Source of the DNA: NVTR01 sp036479015
Lineage (GTDB): Bacteria > Pseudomonadota > Alphaproteobacteria > Rhodobacterales > Rhodobacteraceae
NCBI GenBank assembly: GCA_036479015.1
Contig: JAZGFB010000037.1
Location: 1-64,000, forward strand
DNA: 64,000 nt
Direction of reading: 5' to 3'
The notes under the pieces were generated by a model. It searched no databases and was not told the DNA's origin. It saw nothing but the letters and a program-made list of their open reading frames with translations. A program made the position numbers and the translations under genes. Shown piece after piece: positions 61,669 to 64,000 of the stretch. Numbering within the stretch: the stretch's first letter is position 1; every line of letters begins with the position of its first letter.

Positions 61669-62781
61669 ATGCGCACCAGAGCCGCCGTCGCCCTAGAAGC
61701 CGGAAAACCGTTGGAAATAATGGAGGTGAACCTAGAAGGTCCCCGCGCCAACGAAGTTCTGGTAGAAATAAAAGCCACCGGCATTTGCCACACTGACGAA
61801 TTCACCCGCTCTGGCGCCGACCCGGAGGGCCTGTTCCCCGCGATCCTTGGTCATGAGGGCGCTGGTATTGTCCTAGAGGTCGGAAAAGACGTTACCAGCC
61901 TGGTGCCCGGCGACCATGTGATCCCGCTATATACGCCGGAATGCCGCGAATGCGATTATTGCCTGAACCCGAAAACCAACCTGTGCCAGGCCATCCGGTC
62001 AACCCAGGGTCAGGGCCTGATGCCCGATGGCACCAGCCGGTTCTCCATGCTCAACGGCACCCCGATACTGCACTATATGGGCTGCTCTACATTTGCCAAT
62101 CACACGGTTTTGCCGGAAATCGCCCTGGCAAAGGTGCGCAAAGACGCCCCATTTGATAAAATTTGCTATATCGGCTGCGGTGTAACAACCGGCATCGGCG
62201 CAGTGATAAATACCGCCAAGGTCGAAATTGGCAGCCGCGCCATTGTGTTTGGCCTGGGCGGCATTGGGTTGAATGTTGTACAGGGGCTGCGGCTGGCAGG
62301 GGCCGACCAGATCGTCGGTGTTGATCTGAACCCCGGCAAGGTCGATATGGCCCGCAAATTCGGCATGACCGATTTTGTAAACCCGGCTGACATCAGCGGC
62401 GATCTGGTGGCACATTTGGTTGAACTAACCGGCGGCGGCGGTGATTACACCTTTGACGCCACCGGCAATGTCGATGTCATGCGCACCGCATTGGAAGCCG
62501 CCCATAAGGGCTGGGGTGAAAGCATTATCATTGGCGTGGCCCCTGCGGGTGCCGAAATTTCAACACGTCCGTTTCAGCTGGTGACCGGGCGCAGTTGGCG
62601 CGGTACCGCCTTTGGCGGCGCAAGCGGCAGAACCGACGTGCCCAAAATTGTTGACTGGTACATGGATGGTAAAATTGAAATTGACCCAATGATTACCCAT
62701 ACTCTTACATTGGACGATATCAACAAAGGCTTTGATCTGATGCACGCAGGTAAATCAATTCGTGCCGTGGTAGAATTTTAA
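61669..62781 (+). CDS. adhI: S-(hydroxymethyl)glutathione dehydrogenase, class III alcohol dehydrogenase
   Basis: 370 residues from the ATG at 61669, with AGAAAGG eight bases upstream. Catalytic zinc ligands in TGICHTDEF and GHEGAG, structural zinc in PECRECDYCLNPKTNLC, and the NAD fold GLGGIGLNVVQG. It oxidises the glutathione adduct of formaldehyde and can reduce S-nitrosoglutathione. The esterase partner is not in the window. Confidence 0.95.
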   Translation: MRTRAAVALEAGKPLEIMEVNLEGPRANEVLVEIKATGICHTDEFTRSGADPEGLFPAILGHEGAGIVLEVGKDVTSLVPGDHVIPLYTPECRECDYCLNPKTNLCQAIRSTQGQGLMPDGTSRFSMLNGTPILHYMGCSTFANHTVLPEIALAKVRKDAPFDKICYIGCGVTTGIGAVINTAKVEIGSRAIVFGLGGIGLNVVQGLRLAGADQIVGVDLNPGKVDMARKFGMTDFVNPADISGDLVAHLVELTGGGGDYTFDATGNVDVMRTALEAAHKGWGESIIIGVAPAGAEISTRPFQLVTGRSWRGTAFGGASGRTDVPKIVDWYMDGKIEIDPMITHTLTLDDINKGFDLMHAGKSIRAVVEF

Positions 62782-62794
62782 AGGAATACACATA

Positions 62795-63391
62795 ATGAAC
62801 ATTAATATGGCCAACGATAAATCAGATAAAGATGAGACAGCCCAAGGCTCCCCTGGTGCCCAGCTTTTTTTCAAAAGCCGCAATGTGCTGATAACCGGCG
62901 AAATCAATGACAAGCTGGCCCATAAAACCGTAACCCATCTGCTGACGCTGGCCCAGGATAATGACGACCCGATCAACCTATTCATCAGCTCTCCCGGCGG
63001 GCATGTGGAATCGGGCGATATGGTGCATGATATCATTCAGTTTATTCGCCCCACCGTGCGGGCAATTGGCAGCGGTTGGGTTGCCAGTGCAGGTGCCATG
63101 ATCTTTATCGCTGCCGAAAAGAAGAACAGATTTTGCATGCCCAACACCCGGTTCCTGCTGCACCAGCCCAGTGGCGGCATCGGTGGCACCACGACCGATA
63201 TGCTGATCCAGGCCGAGCAAATCAAACAAACCCGCGCGCGTTATGATGCGCTGTTTTCAAAGGCGACAGGCCAAACTGTTGACAGGATCCGCAAAGATAC
63301 AGCACGCGATTTTTGGCTCACCACCGATGAGGCGCTCAAATATGGCCTGCTCGGCAAAGTCATAACGTCGATAGATGAACTAAACAGCTAG
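62795..63391 (+). CDS. clpP: ClpP-type ATP-dependent protease proteolytic subunit
   Basis: 198 residues. The triad is intact: Ser98 in GWVASAGAM, His123 in LLHQPSGG and Asp172 in DTARDFW. The N-terminal 20 residues are polar and lack a clear propeptide. This sequence deviates from housekeeping ClpP (for example SGDMVHDIIQFIRPTV) and may be a second copy. It follows adhI after 13 bases, so the two are probably co-transcribed. No ClpX or ClpA is here. Confidence 0.9.
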   Translation: MNINMANDKSDKDETAQGSPGAQLFFKSRNVLITGEINDKLAHKTVTHLLTLAQDNDDPINLFISSPGGHVESGDMVHDIIQFIRPTVRAIGSGWVASAGAMIFIAAEKKNRFCMPNTRFLLHQPSGGIGGTTTDMLIQAEQIKQTRARYDALFSKATGQTVDRIRKDTARDFWLTTDEALKYGLLGKVITSIDELNS

Positions 63392-63437
63392 CCGGGGCAC
63401 CCCCAAACCTGCTTGCACAGCTGGACCAATTGCCTAC

Positions 63438-63454
63438 ATTAGAATCATTCTAAT
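63438..63454. promoter_or_regulatory. Iron control element (Irr-type operator) before mbfA
   Basis: Perfect 17-base palindrome ATTAGAATCATTCTAAT, a good match to the ICE consensus TTTAGAA-N3-TTCTAAA recognised by Irr. It ends one base before the TTGGAG ribosome binding site of mbfA, so Irr bound there would block transcription. This is the position seen in mbfA of other alphaproteobacteria. Confidence 0.8.
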
Positions 63455-63466
63455 TTGGAGGTTGCC

Positions 63467-64000
63467 ATGATACCGGGCATCACAAGCCGCAAGAAATTCA
63501 CCGATCTGTCAGAGCAGCAAATAGTGGCGCTGGCCATTTCGTCAGAGGAAGACGATGCGCGCATCTACCGCCAGTACGGCGAGGTGTTGCGCACCGAATA
63601 CCCAGACACTGCCGCCATTTTCGACGGCATGGCAGCCGAGGAAGACGAACATCGCAAACAGTTGATAGATTTGCACAAATCACGTTTTGGCAATGTCATA
63701 CCGCTGATCCGACGCGAGCATGTCTCAGGGTATTACGCCAGACGCCCGGTCTGGTTGATTGAAAACCTGAGCCTGGACCGCATCCGCGCCGAGGCCGAAG
63801 CCATGGAACAAGACGCCGAAAAATTCTACCGCAAGGCAGCACTGGCAACACATGACGCCGACACCCGCAAACTGCTGGGCGATCTGGCCGCCGCAGAGGC
63901 CGGGCATTCCCAAACGGCCAGCGGGCTGGGTGACCAACATCTTGACGGTGACGTGCGTGGTGCAGAAGACCGCGCCGCAAGCCGAAAATTCATACTGGAA
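63467..64000 (+). CDS. mbfA: Membrane-bound ferritin MbfA, N-terminal part (cut by the window end)
   Basis: 178 residues visible; the gene runs off the right edge. The ferritin-like di-iron domain has the Glu/His pattern SSEEDDARIYRQY, AAEEDEHRKQL, AEAMEQDAEKFY and AAAEAGHSQ. The missing C-terminal part would be the VIT1-like membrane domain. MbfA exports iron and protects from iron and peroxide stress. It has an ICE/Irr box directly upstream. The start ATG at 63467 follows TTGGAG. Confidence 0.9.
   Translation, partial: MIPGITSRKKFTDLSEQQIVALAISSEEDDARIYRQYGEVLRTEYPDTAAIFDGMAAEEDEHRKQLIDLHKSRFGNVIPLIRREHVSGYYARRPVWLIENLSLDRIRAEAEAMEQDAEKFYRKAALATHDADTRKLLGDLAAAEAGHSQTASGLGDQHLDGDVRGAEDRAASRKFILE

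Overview
The window is chromosomal DNA of an alphaproteobacterium, most likely Rhodobacterales (roseobacter type). I base this on gene order and family content, not on a database search. The markers are a chvI-chvG-hprK-rapZ-EIIA-HPr block facing pckA, small families common in Rhodobacteraceae (DUF1491, DUF6473, DUF6732-like, DUF898), a His-rich CbiX in a cob operon, methylsuccinyl-CoA dehydrogenase of the ethylmalonyl-CoA pathway, and an mbfA gene behind an Irr-type iron control element. The sequence is densely coding, with many 1-10 base gene overlaps. I found no rRNA, tRNA, CRISPR array, prophage, transposase or obvious island boundary.

Layout. 1-5.6 kb (minus): start of tuf, a lipoprotein, and a coupled M48 peptidase / DUF898 / parC set. 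5.7-11.2 kb: an SDR, a twin-helix membrane protein, a PduO-type cobalamin adenosyltransferase, etfB-etfA, a DUF6473 protein and 3-hydroxybutyryl-CoA dehydrogenase. 11.2-16.7 kb (minus): an acyltransferase, then HPr, EIIA, RapZ, HPr kinase, ChvG and ChvI, with pckA divergent at 17 kb. 18.7-22.8 kb: TauE/SafE permease, mcd, a DFR-like reductase and a META lipoprotein. 22.8-31.4 kb (minus): recO, DUF1491, era, rnc, lepB, acpS, pdxJ, DUF2062, rsh, rpoZ, folK. 31.6-34.2 kb (plus): NYN protein, ispH, a methyltransferase, rnhA. 34.3-36.5 kb (minus): GlsB-like protein, fmt and two deformylase-type genes. 36.6-38.1 kb: a MalY/PatB lyase and a hypothetical.

38.2-47.9 kb is a cobalamin region. A minus-strand operon runs DUF6732-like, cbiX, cobH, cobL, cobI, cbiG-cobJ fusion, cobM. 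A small receiver protein separates it from a plus-strand set DUF1636, cobC, cobD. 47.9-53.2 kb holds a lytic transglycosylase and a lacI-type regulator, glpD, glpK set. 53.4-56.5 kb carries surface-polysaccharide genes (ugd, a GT4 and a GT29-like glycosyltransferase). 56.6-64 kb holds asd, carbonic anhydrase, an HPt-like protein, a formylglycine-generating-enzyme-like secreted protein, an M17 peptidase, adhI, clpP and the start of mbfA.

The genes suggest an aerobic heterotroph that assimilates C2 units through the ethylmalonyl-CoA pathway (mcd, cobalamin, EtfAB, hydroxybutyryl-CoA dehydrogenase). It appears to couple carbon state to gluconeogenesis through ChvGI and a regulatory PTS, makes its own B12, and manages iron through Irr. 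The most unusual signals are a short sequence module repeated in front of cobM, cobI and cobH, usually joined to a GATTTTT-CTGCG-AAAAATC hairpin that also occurs at other gene ends; a deformylase paralogue missing its metal-ligand Cys and catalytic Glu; an HPt-like protein without its phospho-His; and a GT29-type glycosyltransferase.
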